Source of the DNA: Schistocephalus solidus | Taxonomy: Eukaryota > Platyhelminthes > Cestoda > Diphyllobothriidea > Diphyllobothriidae | Length of the DNA: 64,000 nt | Assembly (NCBI GenBank): GCA_017591395.1 | Contig: WEDG01000296.1 | Coordinates: 134,501-198,500 of the forward strand | Direction of reading: 5' to 3' | Shown: positions 37,428-47,852 of the stretch, one piece after another | Layout: each line of letters starts with the position of its first letter | How positions within the stretch are numbered: the first letter of the stretch is position 1 | Program-made: the position numbers and the translations under genes | Notes under the pieces: generated by a model | What the model was told of the DNA's origin: nothing | Database searches by the model: none | The model's input: the letters and a program-made list of their open reading frames with translations, nothing else

Positions 37428-39033
37428 GTAAGTTTTCTCAAATACTGCACTGCATTTCCCCGTTTCTCACTAAAAAGTGCTCATTAAAACCATTCTCAAC
37501 GTAAATCGTAAGAATTTCAATAGACCTGATGCTGTCCGGAAAACCTATTTTGTAAGAATATTTTTCTAAAATCTTTTCTAAATCATTCTATGATGTTTTT
37601 GTAGGTTTATTTTGGCAAAATATGGACAGGCATGGCATCGTCAGGGTGAAGGATGAAGATAACTTTGTAGAAAATTTACATCCTAAGACAAATTGTGATA
37701 AGAGCTCTACTGCGTAAAAAAACTTAGTAATAAAACCATCATCAACTGCTACGCTCACGTGTTCGTGTTGCGTAAAATTAACGAGCTCTGATGAGCCAAT
37801 CAAAGATAGCTTCAGTCCATTCGATTTCTATCACCTACCGTGTGTTCTATCGTTTTCTGACTCATGCTGGCTGGTAATTTGGCATCTGCCAAGACCTGTT
37901 TGAAGCTGTCAAAAAAACCAAAATTGCATGTTGTAAGCGGTGAGGACATGCCATTATCACCGAGAAAGTCATCTGCAAGATTTTTCGAAGCTCGCTCCGC
38001 ACATACACACACACACACCCCGAAATTGCTCTTAAAATGAAACTTTTTGTATCATCCTGACTACTGATTTGTTAAAAAAACTTAATGAACACGCCTTGTA
38101 ACGATGACACGGTTCCCAGTAGGAACAGTTGCAGGGGATACAGCAGCTTAACTCTAATGGAGCAAAACTTTTAACTAATAGATAAGTAATTATTGCATTA
38201 TTAGGCATTTTAGCTTTTTTAAAATGCGAAAACTGCACATTTAAATGCGTTTATCAATGTGAGTGAAAATTGGTGAATTTTTGGCGGATTTGTTTGAAAA
38301 TTACTAGGCAGGGAAATGATAACGCATGTGATCTCATAAAACCGAGCAACAGTAGACTTAAATGCAGGCCGGTCGTTGGATGATTTTCTTTCCGACCATC
38401 TTGGTAAATTTGAATAGAAGAGATACTGGCCCATATTGTTAAAGGTGTTCCATTGATTTCCAATACCATATAAAATAAATTATACTCGTTAGAATGGATG
38501 CAATCATTTCATTTGAAATCACGTTATTCCTAAACCTAGTAAGGAAACTATCAAGGTGCTTCAGTTATTTAGAATATGAAAAAGTCATACAAATCTTTTA
38601 ACGAAAGTCGCGTTTTCACTTGTTCTTAACGTAACTAACATACCTAGTTTATTTCAAAAAAGATACAGAAAATATTTATGTGCTTCCAGTCTCATACAGG
38701 TATCCATCATTAGAAACACGAAATATACCATAAAACAGACGGAATTAGCAGCTTTATTCATTGGAGCAGCAACAACTTTAAACTATCTGGTCATGGGCTC
38801 ATAAATTGTGGTACGCACGTGAGTGGTCAAGGCAATGGTTCGGAGATAACTATGGGCTTTTCGTTAGCTTTAGGTCTCCCCTGCTCGAAATCCGACCGTT
38901 TTTCCCATGTCAGCGTAGCCATGGGTGCCTGATACTGGAAATGGCTTGTTTTCGCATCGTCTTGATAATAACCTTCGTCCAATTTGACTTGTGTACTTAC
39001 AAGAACAACTAAGGTATTGGCTATGATCCGCAG

Positions 39034-39093
<60 letters not shown>

Positions 39094-39117
39094 TGTGGAA
39101 CCGACAAAGACAAGAGA

Positions 39118-39162
39118 GACCGGAATGGCCATTTCTGACTTATGAGCCGTCATCAGCCAGTC
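39118..39162 (-). ncRNA. Hammerhead-like element, inverted left unit
   Basis: Minus strand: GACTGG-CTGATGA-stem II (GGCT/AGTC)-GAAA-TGGCCATT-CCGGTC. Stem I is GACTGG/CCGGTC with one wobble. Stem III is the loopless palindrome TGGCCA. Confidence 0.55.
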
Positions 39163-39671
39163 ATACTCAATCCGAAGTGTGGAACACTTGAGATTCGAAC
39201 CCGTGACCTTTGGTATTCGAGTCGAACGCTCTTCCATTGAGCCACGGGCTCGTTGATTTGTCGGTTGCGATCGGGCATATGCTGATAGTGTGTGGCTCAC
39301 CGATCTGCTTGAGGAACATTTATGTTCCGTTGTGCCCAGGAACTCAGACTACAGTACTCACAGGCATTCGCATAGCGACGTGTAGCATATGTTGATAATG
39401 GTAGAGTGTTACACTCAATGACTAATGGTCGCAGACTCGAATCTCGGGTGATCCACACCCCGGATTAGGTATGAATGGCTAATGACGGCTAATAAGCCCG
39501 AAATGACCATTCCGGTCTCCCTCAAGCAGATCGGTGAGCCACACTCTATCATCATATTCCTGATCGCAACCGACAAAGCAACGAGCCCGTGGCTCAATGG
39601 TAGGGCATTCGACTCAAATACCCAAGGTCGCAGGTTCGAATCCCAGGTGTTCCACACTTGGGATTGGGTAT

Positions 39672-39716
39672 GACTGGCTGATGACGGCTAATAAGCCAGA
39701 AATGGCCATTCCGGTC
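39672..39716 (+). ncRNA. Hammerhead-like element, array unit 1
   Basis: GACTGG (stem I), CTGATGA (39678-39684), stem II GGCT-AATA-AGCC with a C.A apposition next to the core, GAAA, palindromic TGGCCA (stem III), TT, then CCGGTC (stem I). Predicted cleavage follows ATT just before CCGGTC. It lies 89 nt after the start of the tRNA-like head. Confidence 0.6.
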
Positions 39717-39976
39717 TCCCTGGTCTTGGTCGGTTCCACATTATCAACATATGCTACACGTCGCTATGCGACTGCCTGTGAGTAGTCTAGTCTGAGTTAC
39801 AGGGCACAACGGAACATAAATGTTCCTTAAGCAGATTGGTGAGCTCCACACTATCATCATATTCCCGATCGCCACCGACAAAGCAACGAGCCCGTGGCTC
39901 AATTGTAGGGCGTTCGACTCAAATACCAAAGGTTGCGGGTTCGAATCCCAGGTGTGTCACACTTGGGATTGGGTAT

Positions 39977-40021
39977 GACTGGCTGATGACGGCTTATAAG
40001 CCAGAAATGGCCATTCCGGTC
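39977..40021 (+). ncRNA. Hammerhead-like element, array unit 2
   Basis: As unit 1, with GGCT-TATA-AGCC in stem II. Core CTGATGA and GAAA intact. Confidence 0.6.
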
Positions 40022-40281
40022 TCCCTGGTCTTGGTCGGTTCCACATTATCAACATATGCTACACGTCGCTATGCGACTGCCTGTGAGAACTCTAGTCTGA
40101 GTTACAGGGCACAACGGAACATAAATGTTCCTTAAGCAGATCGGTGAGCCACACACTATCATCATATTCCCGATCGTAACCGACAAAGTAACGAGCCCGT
40201 GGCTCAACAGTAGAGCGTTCGACTCAAATACCAAAGGTCGCGGGTTCGAATCCCAGGTGTGCCACACTTGGGATTGGGTAT

Positions 40282-40326
40282 GACTGGCTGATGACGGCTA
40301 ATAAGCCAGAAATGGCCATTCCGGTC
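40282..40326 (+). ncRNA. Hammerhead-like element, array unit 3
   Basis: Same motif order and stems as unit 1; core intact. Confidence 0.6.
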
Positions 40327-40586
40327 TCCCTTGTCTTTGTCGGTTCCACATTATCAACATATGCTACACGTCGCTATGCGACTGCCTGTGAGTACTCTAG
40401 TCTGAGTTCCAGGGCACTACGGAACATACATGCTCCTTAAGCAGATTGGTGAGCTCCACACTATCATTATTTTCCCGATCACAACCGACAAAACAACGAG
40501 CCCGTGGCTCAATGGTAGAGCGTTCAACTCAAATACCAAAGGTCGCGGGTTCGAATCCCAGGTGTGTCACACTTGGGATTGGGAAT

Positions 40587-40631
40587 GACTGGCTGATGAC
40601 GGCTAATAAGCCAGAAATGGCCATTCCGGTC
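40587..40631 (+). ncRNA. Hammerhead-like element, array unit 4
   Basis: Same motif order and stems as unit 1; core intact. Confidence 0.6.
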
Positions 40632-40891
40632 TCCCTTGTCTTTGTCGGTTCCACATTATCAACATATGCTACACGTCGCTATGCGACCGCCTGCGAGAGC
40701 TCTAGTCTGAGCTCCAGGGCACAACGGAACATACATGCTCCTTAAGCAGATCGGTGTACTCCACACTATCATCATATTCCCGATCACAACCGACAAAACA
40801 ACGAGCCCGTGGCTCAATGGTAGAGCTTTAGAATCAAATACCAAAGGTCGCGGGTTCGAATCCCAGGTGTGTCACACTTGGGATTGGGAAT

Positions 40892-40936
40892 GACTGGCTG
40901 ATGACGGCTAATAAGCCAGAAATGGCCATTCCGGTC
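40892..40936 (+). ncRNA. Hammerhead-like element, array unit 5
   Basis: Same motif order and stems as unit 1; core intact. The tRNA-like head of this unit is altered in its middle (GCTTTAGAATC instead of GCGTTCGACTC). Confidence 0.6.
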
Positions 40937-41196
40937 TCCCTTGTCTTTGTCGGTTCCACATTATCAACATATGCTACACGTCGCTATGCGACTGCCTGTG
41001 AGTACTCTAGTCTGAGTTACAGGGCACAACGGAACATAAATGTTCCTCAAGCAGATCGGTCAGCCACACACTATCATCATATTCCTGATCGCAACCGACA
41101 AAGCAACGAACCCTTGGCTCGATGGTAGAGCGTTCGACTCAAATACCAAAGGTCGCGGGTTCGAATCCCAGGTGTGTCACACTTGGGATTGGGTAT

Positions 41197-41241
41197 GACT
41201 GGCTGATGACGGCTAATAAGCCAGATATGGCCATTCCGGTC
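41197..41241 (+). ncRNA. Hammerhead-like element, array unit 6 (core mutated)
   Basis: As unit 1, but GAAA is changed to GATA, which should abolish catalysis. Shared with unit 7, so these two units arose by recent duplication. Confidence 0.5.
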
Positions 41242-41501
41242 TCCCTTGTCTTCGTCGGTTCCACATTATCAACATATGCTACACGTCGCTATGCGACTGC
41301 CTGTGAGTACTCTAGTCTGAGTTACAGGGCACAATGGAACATAAATGTTCCTCAAGCAGATCGGTCAGCCACACACTATCATCATATTCCTGATCGCAAC
41401 CGACAAAGCAACGAACCCTTGGCTCGATGGTAGAGCGTTCGACTCAAATACCAAAGGTCGCAGGTTCGAATCCCAGGTGTGTCACACTTGGGATTGGGTA
41501 T

Positions 41502-41546
41502 GACTGGCTGATGACGGCTAATAAGCCAGATATGGCCATTCCGGTC
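41502..41546 (+). ncRNA. Hammerhead-like element, array unit 7 (core mutated)
   Basis: Carries the same GATA core change as unit 6. Its head also shares the GAACCCTTGGCTCGATGG variant with unit 6. Confidence 0.5.
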
Positions 41547-41806
41547 TCCCTTATCTTTGTCAGTTCCGCATTATCAACATATGCTACACGTCGCTATGCG
41601 ACTGCCTGTGACTACTCTAGTCTGAGTTCCAGGGCACAACGGAACATACATGTTCCTTAAGCAGATCGGTGAGCCCCACACTATCATCATATTCCCGATT
41701 ACAACCGACAAAGCAACGAGCCCGTGGCTCAATGGTAGAGCTTTCGACTCAAATACTAAAGGTCGTGGGTTCGAATCCCAGGTGTGCCACACTTGGGATT
41801 GGGTAT

Positions 41807-41851
41807 GACTGGCTGATGACGGCTAATAAGCCAGAAATGACCATTCCGGTC
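41807..41851 (+). ncRNA. Hammerhead-like element, array unit 8
   Basis: Core intact. The stem III region is TGACCA instead of TGGCCA, leaving TG/CA plus the A-T pair. Confidence 0.55.
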
Positions 41852-41877
41852 TCCCTTGTCTTTGTCGGTTCCATTTC

Positions 41878-41908
<31 letters not shown>

Positions 41909-43544
41909 GCTGCGGAGCTACGCCCTGTTTACCACCTTGCTGAACATTTGATTTTCCGTTTCACGTTCATTCGACGAGAACGAAGAGTACGCATTGTTGC
42001 TGTTTCTTTCCCTTGGTCAAGTTAGCGTAAGGCAGAATGCTGTTGAGAAGCTCGCATGCGATCCTGAGCTCAACTAAATAAGGTTCTCGTTTTAGTTGTC
42101 AGAAACTCTTTCTTATCCTCTTCTCGGGTACGTGAGCTGCCACCTCTATAAACATCAAGCCCCTTCTAAGAAGTTAGTTCAGATGACTTCGAGGGACCCT
42201 TAAAGGCGAAACACCGATGTCAAGCAGACCTTGAGTGCAGTGATCGTCTTAGAAATTCCCATAGCTACAAACTTTAAAAATTGACCAAATTCTCCCCTTT
42301 CGAAGACACAGACTACTACAAAAAGTGTGAAAGAAGTAGCTCAATAAACAATTCATTCAAACAATTAGCGTGGAGTTAGTACTGGTGTCAAAATTTCATG
42401 GAAAATATTACTACTTAAATAGTGGTTTGTGTTTTGACTTAAAATTAAAGGGGACCTGGTTGAACAGAGGTTCAGTGCCCGGAGTTTGAAAGTACATAAT
42501 GCTAGGCTGGATAGATAAGGTTCAAGTAAAATTGCGGACTTGCACACAGATTAATCTGAACCAGTCGCTTTATGAATTTCCAACCGCGCTGAACCCCATT
42601 GATAGATTGATTTTTTTCAGAATTGGGCCTTTTTATTGACGCTGAGATTGGATTAATTGCATTAAAACTGCAATTATGAGACATACCTTCATAAATATTA
42701 GCCAGAGAATAAAATTGGTGGGGTTTGTTGTGTGACCACACATGCATTATGTAGTGCTTGAAAAAGGTTATTCTCTTTATTTTATGCAGTTTGGTTGAAA
42801 CGTTAGCAGTATTTATATAACTTGTAGGTAAGATATAACATTTTGTGCTAAAAAACATTTTTTGGAGGCCTTGGTTTTGTATTTTAATTTTAAAAACATT
42901 AACTGTCGAACTTCATCGTTTACTAAAGGAAGCTTAAGATTGACAGAGAAGATACGGAATTTCCAGAGCTACCGGAAACATTTGACGATGAAGAATTGGG
43001 GACGCTAATCAATCAAGCTTCATGTTAAACGTTTAGAGGAATACCATAGGTATAAAAAGTTGAGAGATTCACTGTTGGAAATTTTACAAAAATAAGGGAT
43101 TTTCATGCTGCTTGAATTGACTGAATTTCAATTAGAAAGCTATTGCTTTCAAGGCACTCACTTTTGCATAAAATCTTTGCTAATGATACAAAATCTATCT
43201 GTTACGATAATCCTAAACGTGTAAACCCCCGGACGATGTTGGATTGTTTATAAATACCAGCCGTTATACTACTGCGGACTCCAGTTGTTATCTGAAAGAT
43301 AGCAAACTTATATAATTGCCACGGGATACGATTTTGAAAAATATACTGTATAGTCACTTTTAAATAAACGTTTTCCCTTTTTTAATAAATAGCAAGAATT
43401 GATTTCCCCTACCAATTGGTCACTTATTTTCATTTTCTGAGGACTGCCCTGACTTTGCTATGAATGTGTTCAAAGTAGAAGGAGATTTGCAGTACAATTG
43501 CGGTCATAAGTCGCACTTACTCTTTTCTAATACCACTGCCACAG

Positions 43545-43970
43545 GGGATAGTCAGACCAGTTTTGAGGCCGCGGAAGCCGAGAACCTGTACTCTAGAGTT
43601 CAGGCCTCCCTACGCACGAGTCGCATTAACTCTGAGGCACCGCAAATGCAGAATGCCTCAGCGGCACAGATGATGCGCGAGGGGGCCCCGACCCCGCAGC
43701 CGAGACCACCGCAGCCACAACCAAGACCACCGCAGCCTCAACCGCAGCCAGTAATGCAGCAGCAGCCAAGAGCACAGGCACCGCCGCCACAACCGAAAAC
43801 CCCAACCAGCGCCGCCTCCACAGCAGCAGCAGCCGCAGCCGATAATGCCTCAGCAGAAAACAGTCATAGAGGCACCACCACAGCCAGTGGCCCCACCACC
43901 ACCACCACCACCACCGCCAGCGCCGGAACCAGAGCCAGAACCGGCACCAATGCAGGCAACCGTTTTGATG
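43545..43970 (+). CDS. Ig-protein exon 10: Pro/Gln-rich tail (one-base frame break)
   Basis: The first part reads, after the split codon, DSQTSFEAAEAENLYSRVQA, then PQMQNASAAQMM, then Pro/Gln repeats (PRPPQPQPRPPQPQPQP). Downstream, the natural continuation lies one base over: PPPQQQQPQPIMPQQKTVIE, then a ten-Pro run, then PEPEPEPAPMQATVLM, ending at donor ATG|GTACGC in phase 0, as the last exon requires. The unshifted frame turns into Ala/Thr-rich nonsense (TAAAAAADNASAENSHRG) and leaves the wrong phase. The break lies between a stop of the second frame at about 43751 and about 43830, most simply at CCGAAAACCCC (43794-43803). It may be an assembly or sequencing indel, or a real mutation. Acceptor CTGCCACAG, phase 1. 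Confidence 0.8.
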
Positions 43971-44084
43971 GTACGCTAAAACTACGTCCCCCCGCCATGG
44001 GGACCTTCTTTTGACTTATAGTTTGTGAATACCAACTAGGATGAGGGGAAGAAGAAGTTCGCGGGGCGCTCAAAGATCGCGTCG

Positions 44085-44228
44085 TGAGGCTCACTTTTCT
44101 TGTTGTGCTCTGGGGCTCATTCTAGAATCCCACCAACAGCCACACTGTGGCTTACGGATATAGGCAGAATGAAATTACCGACAGCAATAGGGGACACTGG
44201 AATGGCAGTTTCTAGCTTGGTAGTATTC
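44085..44228 (-). repeat. SINE-like repeat fragment
   Basis: The minus strand carries CTGATGA...CTAGAAA...CCATTCCAGTGTCCCC and the CCACAGTGTGGCTG body block seen in other tRNA-headed repeats. Stem I is lost because the upstream arm is replaced by the LINE's (ACTTG)n tail. Confidence 0.55.
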
Positions 44229-45952
44229 ATCAGTCAAGTCAAGTCAAGTCAAGTGTATTAAGGGAAAGATAGGCAAACGCCTTTGAACTCCCTCTTGGTT
44301 ACAGTATGGCTAAAAAGCCTCTGGTACATCATGAAAATGTAAAAAAGTTGGTTTGCATAATAGCGTGCGGAAAATAAGCAGCTGTTGGCTCATCAAAAAG
44401 AGTAAACATAAATGTGTACTTGCATATGCCGAGTAGCATGAGTACACGCTATTATTGGTGACGAGATTCTCGTGAGTGAGGCATATGCGACGAGTTTGAG
44501 CTAATAAAAAATGCTATAAAAATGGTACTGTAATATAGAAAGTAGTATTGTCATATAATAGTGTTATTCAACTGGGACGTGACTAAGAAGATCTGGGGAT
44601 ATTATAGTGGGCACTGCTATACTGGTCCAGGTTTTTTTCTTAAAAAGCTCAACGGAAGTAGCCATAACAACATCCAGAGGCAGAGCATTCCAAGCGTCGA
44701 CCGCTCTCTTGGAGAAGAAGAACTTTCGTGTATCCAGTCTGGCCCCAGTTACACGTAGTTTGAGTGGATGCCCTCTCAAGTTCGTGGTTGTTGCTAACTG
44801 GAAGAAGTTTCCGGGTGCAAGGCAGCAGCCCTGACCGCACATGATACGGAATGTTTGTATCAGGTCACCTCGTAGCTGCCTGTAACTCAAGGGAAAGAGA
44901 TTAAGGTTAGCTAATCGGGTTTCATAGGGTAATGAGCCCTGTCCAGTCACAAGTTTGGTTGCACGTCTTTGAACCTTTTTCGAGGATATTGAGGTCTTTC
45001 GCGTTCCAGGGTCTCCAAGCTTGGATAGCGAACTCCAATTGCGGCCGCACAAAGTTCGAAAGACTTTGGCAAAGCAGTCTTCATCAAAGGCACAGAAAGC
45101 CCGCTTGACAAGGTACAGGGCTGACATCGCAGACTTGGCTACCTTTGAACAATGCAGCGAGGGTTTAAGGGAGCGTGAGATCCACACTCCCAAGTCCTTC
45201 TGCGCGTCAACTTCTTGCAATGGTATACCATTCAGGTAGTAATCCATGAGGTTCGGATTGCTAGTTCTACCGACTCGTAGAATAGTGCATTTTTTCTCAT
45301 TGAACGGCAAAAGCCAGTCCTTTGACCATTGTTGAAGTCGGTTTAGGTTTTCCTGCAAATGCTTTACGTCAGCTGCAGTTCTGATGACCCTCCATAGCTT
45401 AATGTCATCCCGCAAACATGGCGACATCACAATCCAATCCATTGATGCAGTCGTTGACGTACAAAAAATGAACAGAATAGGGCCAAGAACGGAGCCCTGG
45501 GGAACTCCACTTTCAACCGCAACCTCCGCCGACTGCTGGTTACCGACATGGACGGTTTGAGTACGGCCAAATAAGAAGCTTTTGATCCATCTGAGGAGAT
45601 TACCCCTAATGCCTGTTCGGTTGAGTTTGTGTAGGAGTCGCTGGTGAGGGACACTATCAAATGCCTTCTTAAAGTCTATTTAGACTACGTGCAGCGCGCT
45701 TCCTTCATCAACTGCTCGCGTCCAATGTTCCAAACAATAGAGCAAGTTCGTTACGCAAGACCTGCCACTTCGAAATCCATGCTGCTCATCAGATAATAAT
45801 TTATGCTGCTCTAAGAAGCGCATTAGCTCTCGCTTTATTATTTTTTCCATGAGTTTGCAGCAGATTGAGGTGAGGCTAATTGGCCGGTAATTATTTGCGG
45901 AGACCTTGCTTCCACCTTTATCAGTTCTGTCCATTCCATGGCTCGAATCCAC
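44229..45952 (-). mobile_element. 5'-truncated CR1/jockey-like LINE relic (reverse transcriptase)
   Basis: The minus strand encodes RT motifs in order: NNYRPISLTSICCKLMEKII (45.9 kb), DEQHGFRSGRSC, IDFKKAFDSV (45.68 kb), ESGVPQGSVLGPILF (45.5 kb), the DDIKLW region (45.4 kb), then the long C-terminal part ending at 44564 (AVDAWNALPLDVVMATSVEL). An in-frame TAA precedes IDFKKAFD. Two opposite one-base shifts, near 45465 and inside the catalytic FADD motif near 45410, throw about 55 nt out of frame and then restore it. The 3' tail is (ACTTG)n at 44229-44252. No endonuclease region is present, so this is a dead 5'-truncated copy. Confidence 0.9.
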
Positions 45953-46756
45953 GACCTATCGGCGAGCGTGTCCCTACAGTAAGTATATGCAATTTTAAGC
46001 ACAGTTCTGACGTGTGTCTTCGATTAGAGAGGGTTGCTTCGGTGAGGTGGTAAGGATGATTAGTGTGCGCAATCATCCAGAAATATTTTAGTCAAGACAG
46101 TACGTTCACTTTCGAATGCGCCTTCCTTCCGGTCGCGCGTGAAAACTACACTCTGTAAGCAAATGCTACTTAAATAATATGAAATATGCCCATTCGTTTT
46201 CGATACCCCTATTAATTCAAATATATTTTTTTAAATGCACAAAAATATTACCTATTGTATTCAGTTGATAAAAATTATGATATCTTTAAATTTGGCACTT
46301 GAAGGAATAACGTCTTTTGGTTTTGAAAGCCTTCCTCATGTTCCGAATAATTCTGAACCCAACTTTAGACGCACGTGCACGTATGGTTTCCAACTTGCAT
46401 GCTGTATACAGTTGATTTAACTCATCTTGTAGTTAACCTTTTTTTAACCGAACGAAATTCTTCCTTCAATAGGAAGAAAACTAGATTTGCTACCAAATGA
46501 AAACAAGGAGGCTTTTTTACGCAGGCTACCATCTGCACATCAAAAATTGTTTGAAGCAATAATAATACTTAAACGGTTCGTTTTTATACCAGTATAAGTT
46601 TTTGTGCGCGATCAAAAAAGTAATCCAAAAGCCGTCACTCTGTCCTGACCAAAATATTTTGTAGATAATGTTGATTATGCCGTAATACTCCCTTCGAATT
46701 GAAAGCACATTATCACATTTTGCAAAATATTTCGTGAGATTAAACTCACGGCTTCC

Positions 46757-46845
46757 GGTGGAGCCTCGTAGTTCAGTTGGCTAGAGCATTGGCTGTACTA
46801 AAGCCTTTCTCTTGCTGGGTGGTTTCGAATCCCACCGAGGCCACC
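46757..46845 (+). tRNA. tRNA-like sequence with long variable arm (pseudo-tRNA or SINE head)
   Basis: Similar to 27318-27388: GCCTCGTAGTTCAG D arm, loop GTACTAA (ACT at the anticodon position), an extra 13-14 nt in the variable region, and B box GGTTTCGAATCCC. An extended acceptor pairing (GTGG.GCCTCG / CGAGGCCAC) has one bulge. Probably a tRNA-derived repeat rather than a working tRNA. Confidence 0.4.
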
Positions 46846-47723
46846 GAGTTTTTCACAACTGGGTCGAAGGAATTTCATGAGATAGGCAAGCCAGTGTACA
46901 AAGTGTGTCTGCTGGTTTGCAGGTGACAGCGATAACCGTATCCAGTCTCTTCCATTTGTCACCAAATTCAGCAAAAAATAAATCCGACTGCGTTCAGACT
47001 CATAGAAGGGGTCTTTGATACGAGCAACCATATTTCCAAGAAGGAGTAGCTTAAATCCTTCTGAATGAATATGACCCCTTTTGAATACACAAAAAATCAA
47101 ATTTACGGAAGTTTTTAGTCTCTTTTTCGAAATTGTATACAGTTACTGAACTCCACTGCTATTTAGTAGCGATTCCTTTCGGTGAAAAGTTTATTGGAAT
47201 TATTCTCGGTCTACAGACCCTACGTTCGGAACTTTCGTAACAGTTGCTTCATCGTGCTGCTATAGTCCCATAACGTGGACAATTGTCCCTGCAGTGGCAT
47301 GGATGAAAATGAACCCCATGTGAAAAAGATTATAGTGGGAAATACATGAAATCAACATCGAGCGTGCTTTCTTTAATCAGTTCTACTTGCGTTCCAACAA
47401 GGCAGCTGATTTTTACCTACAACAGTTCAACCGTCGATTTACTACTGATGAACAATTACCACTTTGATACTTGATTATTTTGCAAATGAACTGAAGCTGG
47501 TTAGTCACATGTTGACCATGGTTTGCGAACAGAACAGTGTCATACATCGCCTGTAAAAGGCAGCCAGTCAGCATCTACCTCTGTGTTTCGTTTCTAAAGA
47601 GGACTTCGTTTGGTAAGGACTACGTATATGACCTCTTAAACAGGACACAGGAATATGGATACTCTGCCCGAGAAATGAAGATGGCTCTACGCCAAATCAC
47701 AGGAAAGTTAAATCCTCCCGTGT

Positions 47724-47852
47724 CCTAACCCTAACCCTAATCATGGCCCTTATCATAACCCTAACCCTACAGTTGACCTTGATCCTAACCTTAACCCTAA
47801 ATTACCTTAACAATCACCTTAACCCTCATCCTAACGACAAACCTAACCATAT
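47724..47852 (-). repeat. Interstitial CCCTAA-like telomeric tract
   Basis: Begins with CCTAACCCTAACCCTAATC and continues as imperfect units (ATAACCCTAACCCTAC, CTTAACCCTAAATTACC) for about 125 bp. It is the best preserved of the four telomere-like tracts. Confidence 0.7.

Larger units (their letters stand above)
39028..41915 (+). mobile_element. 2.9-kb composite element: 305-bp tandem array with inverted (TA)n ends
   Basis: Bounded on the left by CCGCAGC + (TA)n (39028-39091) and on the right by (TA)n + GCTGCGG (41879-41915), which are inverted repeats. Inside the left end lies one unit in minus orientation (about 39092-39395). Then comes a partial plus unit (about 39396-39582), then eight plus units whose heads start at 39583, 39888, 40193, 40498, 40803, 41108, 41413 and 41718: a constant 305-bp period. 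Both outer units break at the same point of the monomer, just after GTCGGTTCCA. Each unit carries a tRNA-like head (A box TGGCTCAATGGTAGAG, B box GGTTCGAATCCC) and a hammerhead-like motif. It encodes no protein. It lies inside intron 9 of the Ig gene. Confidence 0.85.
37428..43544 (+). other. Intron 9 (6.1 kb)
   Basis: Phase-1 intron. 37.5-39.0 kb is AT-rich without recognisable content apart from a short (CA)n near 38005. 39028-41915 is the 305-bp-repeat element. 42.0-43.5 kb is again AT-rich with no gene seen. Confidence 0.75.

Noticed and set aside
39583..41790. Calling each tRNA-like head a functional tRNA gene
   Set aside because: A and B boxes are good, but the anticodon arm does not pair and the heads sit in a tandem repeat; they are pol III-type repeat heads.
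39028..41915. CRISPR-like array
   Set aside because: The repeat unit is a full 305-bp monomer with no short-repeat/unique-spacer structure, in a eukaryotic intron.
39091..42025. Repeated 60-118 codon frames with the pattern VERSTQIPKVAGSNPRC / GYDWLMTANKPEMAIPVS on both strands
   Set aside because: Translations of the non-coding tRNA-like head and hammerhead region of the 305-bp unit; they recur because the DNA repeats, not because a protein is conserved.
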